Shown one piece after another: positions 62,109-64,000 of a stretch of DNA of 64,000 nt. Made by a program: the position numbers and the translations under genes. Origin of the DNA: Lentisphaeria bacterium. GTDB taxonomy: Bacteria > Verrucomicrobiota > Lentisphaeria > Victivallales > Victivallaceae. Below the pieces are notes generated by a model that searched no databases, was not told the origin of the DNA, and worked only from the letters and a program-made list of their open reading frames with translations. The stretch covers positions 1-64,000 of the forward strand of contig JAFTIA010000032.1 of NCBI GenBank assembly GCA_017457105.1. Direction: 5' to 3'. Every line of letters begins with the position of its first letter. The first letter of the stretch is position 1.

Positions 62109-63433
62109 AAGAGACAACTTTCGCAACCCAACCCCTTGCGGCGGATGGTTTGTTCCACAGCCTTTTTTTCCTGTTCCGCCCGGATGAGCAGTTTTGCAAG
62201 TTCTGCGATCCCCCGGAATCCGTACAGCCCGCCGCCCTCGATCATGTTGACAAAGTGGGGCGTTTCATCAAAATACGCCGCCTTCTGCCCGATGGCGAGA
62301 GCCGTTTTTGCCCGGGGGGCAAAACGCATGAAAGGATGTACCGTTGGCAGGATCTGTATGGTCGGGGCATTTGCCTGCAGCCAGCGGAAATGAGGTTCTT
62401 CCTCCGGCACCATGGCATCCAGATAAAGCCGTTCCACAGAGAATCCCTTTTCGACAAGAAGCCGAGCCAGACCTGCCGGTCTGGGGGTGGCGGTGTAGTC
62501 GATGGATATGGGCATCCCCTGCAAAACTTTTTTTGCTTCGGCAAGTGCTTTTTCCGCCGCCGCCTCCTCTTTTTCAAGATCGGGTGCCGGGGCGTGGAGG
62601 GCTTCCGCCAGAATTGTCATATTTTTCCTGATTTCCTCCGGGTGATAAGTCAGACCCAGATGGAGGTGCATTCTATTCAGTCTTTCCGCCAGTATTTCCC
62701 CGGCGGGCCGTGCCGCGGGGAGGGTGGTCAGCAAGAGTTCGGCTTCCGCCAATTTCAAATATTCATCGTAAGTCCGGCAGTCCGGCAGATCCCGGAGTTC
62801 CCAGTTGTGAGCGTGCAGAAAATCAACCGACTCCGTATTTTGAGCGGTGGCAAGATTGTTGCCGATCCATGCCGCCGTCCGGGGGCGGATGGGGAGGGGG
62901 CGCAACGCATCAAACAACTGCACCCGCATTTTCTGGTCTGGCGTAAGACCGCTTTTCCGCATGGTGGGGTGCATGTAGCAATCCACAAAATCCACTTCCG
63001 GGAAACGCCGTTTCAATTCCTCCATCAATGCCGGAATATCCACTCCTGCAAAGAGTTGCACGCAGGAGAAAAAGACCAGTACGCACCGGGGCTTTTTCTG
63101 CATCTTCTGCAAAATATGAGTACAGCCCTCTAAAACTGACCGCTCCAGACCATCGCCCAGAAAGTCCTGTTCATCAATGGCAGTCCAGGACATGCGGTCC
63201 ATGGCGCACATTTCGGCGGCAGTCAAAATCACCCCCCGGAGACACCCCCGGGCACAGATGAAAATCTGGTGACTTTCCGGGATCAGCATTCCAGTGTGGA
63301 CGATGTTCCACGCCCCCCGTGCGGGCGGGGAGTATTCCAGCCCGGAGGCAAAAGGCGCAGGGAACACTGCATCCCGAATGGATACAGCAGGGATTTCCCT
63401 TGAAACAGGTATGGGTGCAAGACTTTTCAGCAT
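62105..63433 (-). CDS. Nitrogenase-like component 1 protein, NifD/NifE-type, first set
   Basis: A 442-residue protein whose opening [20 protein letters not shown]...CARGCLRGV is the hallmark of a nitrogenase-component-1 subfamily found in anaerobes. Candidate ligands are Cys60, Cys64, Cys117 and Cys124 ([12 protein letters not shown]); the first NifD-type cysteine is absent, replaced by YSPPARG. The protein ends GLGCESCLL, a CxxC near the C terminus that may bind metal. The start at 63433 overlaps the upstream NifH stop by seven bases. Its catalytic role is unknown. Confidence 0.8.
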   Translation of the reverse strand: MLKSLAPIPVSREIPAVSIRDAVFPAPFASGLEYSPPARGAWNIVHTGMLIPESHQIFICARGCLRGVILTAAEMCAMDRMSWTAIDEQDFLGDGLERSVLEGCTHILQKMQKKPRCVLVFFSCVQLFAGVDIPALMEELKRRFPEVDFVDCYMHPTMRKSGLTPDQKMRVQLFDALRPLPIRPRTAAWIGNNLATAQNTESVDFLHAHNWELRDLPDCRTYDEYLKLAEAELLLTTLPAARPAGEILAERLNRMHLHLGLTYHPEEIRKNMTILAEALHAPAPDLEKEEAAAEKALAEAKKVLQGMPISIDYTATPRPAGLARLLVEKGFSVERLYLDAMVPEEEPHFRWLQANAPTIQILPTVHPFMRFAPRAKTALAIGQKAAYFDETPHFVNMIEGGGLYGFRGIAELAKLLIRAEQEKKAVEQTIRRKGLGCESCLL

Positions 63434-64000
63434 ATTTTTTTGCCTGTATCCCGGAGCAGTGTTTCTGCCAGTTTGCGGAATTGCTGTGCCGCCGGAGAGT
63501 CCGGAAACGCCAGAACGGCAGGTTTGTGCAAATCTTCCGCCTGTTGGATCTCCGGACTGCGGCTGATGGTGCCGAGGATGGAAGAATGAAAATCCTCTGA
63601 AAGCTGACGGACTTTTGCTTCTTCATCCGGAACATTTCTGGCATTCAGAATAAATCCCCCCAGTGCGGCATAGCCGCGGCCTTTGAAGCGTTCGGCAGCC
63701 ATGGCGATATTGGCGGCGGCGTAGATGGACATATTTTCGCCGGAAGTCACGATGCAGACTTTATCCGCATAGCCCCCCCGCATAGGCATGGAAAAACCGC
63801 CGCACACCACATCCCCCAGAACATCGTACAGCACCACATCCGGCTGGAAACGCTCGTAAGCACCTTTTTCCTGAAGTTTTTCCAGTGCGGCAATGATGCC
63901 CCGTCCGGCACAGCCCACGCCCGGTTCCGGCCCTCCGGCTTCCAGACAAATCACGCCGTTTTCCCCGATATGGACCATGTCATCCAAGGTAAAACTTCCC
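63427..64000 (-). CDS. Nitrogenase iron protein-like ATPase (NifH-type), first set, 5' part outside window
   Basis: The visible 190 residues are the C-terminal two thirds of a NifH-like protein: GVGCAGRGI (first cluster cysteine), [12 protein letters not shown] (second cysteine) and the NARNVPDEE switch-like region. The N terminus with the P-loop must lie beyond 64000, so the TTG at 63987 is not a true start. The chain ends GKKIC, a terminal cysteine. It is the first visible gene of the H-D-K-H-D-K-hypFCDE operon, which may extend further upstream. Confidence 0.87.
   Translation of the reverse strand, partial: GSFTLDDMVHIGENGVICLEAGGPEPGVGCAGRGIIAALEKLQEKGAYERFQPDVVLYDVLGDVVCGGFSMPMRGGYADKVCIVTSGENMSIYAAANIAMAAERFKGRGYAALGGFILNARNVPDEEAKVRQLSEDFHSSILGTISRSPEIQQAEDLHKPAVLAFPDSPAAQQFRKLAETLLRDTGKKIC

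Noticed and set aside
57896-63433. A canonical nitrogen-fixing nitrogenase.
   Set aside because: D and K proteins are 340-440 residues, lack a placeable FeMo-cofactor ligand pair, and no nifB, nifE/N or nifV genes are seen; the cysteine sets are also incomplete.

Overview
The window is about 64 kb of chromosome from a Gram-negative anaerobe. The most likely source is the Lentisphaerota/Victivallales branch of the PVC superphylum. This is inferred from the mixture of unusual glycoside-hydrolase-like genes (GH42-, GH78-, GH99/WbsX-, GH127- and DUF6786-type), a nucleotide-sugar/O-antigen operon and twitching ATPases; no taxonomic search was possible. Codon third positions are G/C rich and genes are packed into short operons, often with 1-8 base overlaps. 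Promoters recur as TTGCAA-like hexamers 16-17 bases from a TATATT box.

Layout. 1-1071: start of a type I restriction modification subunit (hsdM), cut by the window edge. 1072-1800: hairpin repeat array and a tRNA-Arg. 1814-6116 (minus): M28 peptidase, rpe, kinase with ankyrin tail, M55 aminopeptidase. 6260-13361 (plus): MEMO-like protein, YraN, esterase, DUF2079 membrane protein, U32 peptidase, Gfo/Idh oxidoreductase. 13476-14800: tmRNA, a second hairpin-repeat field, and the remnant of an alkyltransferase gene. 14827-32433: carbohydrate/catabolic island (RpiB-like isomerase, several GH-like proteins, nitrilase-fold hydrolase, esterase, deacetylase, M24 peptidase, GH127), with two intergenic repeat fields. 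32563-39466 (minus): a six-gene CDP-3,6-dideoxyhexose operon (ddhA, ddhB, ddhC), a TPP enzyme like YerE, a glycosyltransferase and a short-chain reductase. Together these look like a branched-chain deoxysugar (yersiniose-like) pathway plus transfer to lipid. 39581-42841: ABC-F ATPase, purC, rplU. 43053-45190: M20 hydrolase and a sugar-binding lipoprotein. 45271-48614: two PilT-type ATPases and a TIM-barrel isomerase. 48815-53312: thrC, DUF5107-TPR protein, DMT permease.

The outstanding region is 53333-64000 (minus). It is a tightly coupled operon of two successive nitrogenase-like sets (NifH-like, NifD-like, NifK-like, then again H, D, K) followed directly by hypF, hypC, hypD and hypE. The two D-like and the two K-like proteins are paralogues, and the cysteine ligand pattern is kept in one K-like copy and largely lost in the other. 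The hyp genes make and assemble the Fe(CN)2CO group of [NiFe]-hydrogenases, yet no hydrogenase subunit and no hypA/hypB lie in the window. The arrangement suggests a two-stage (scaffold plus enzyme, or two-enzyme) reductase that may use a cyanide/CO-ligated iron unit. The substrate is unknown and this reading is inference.
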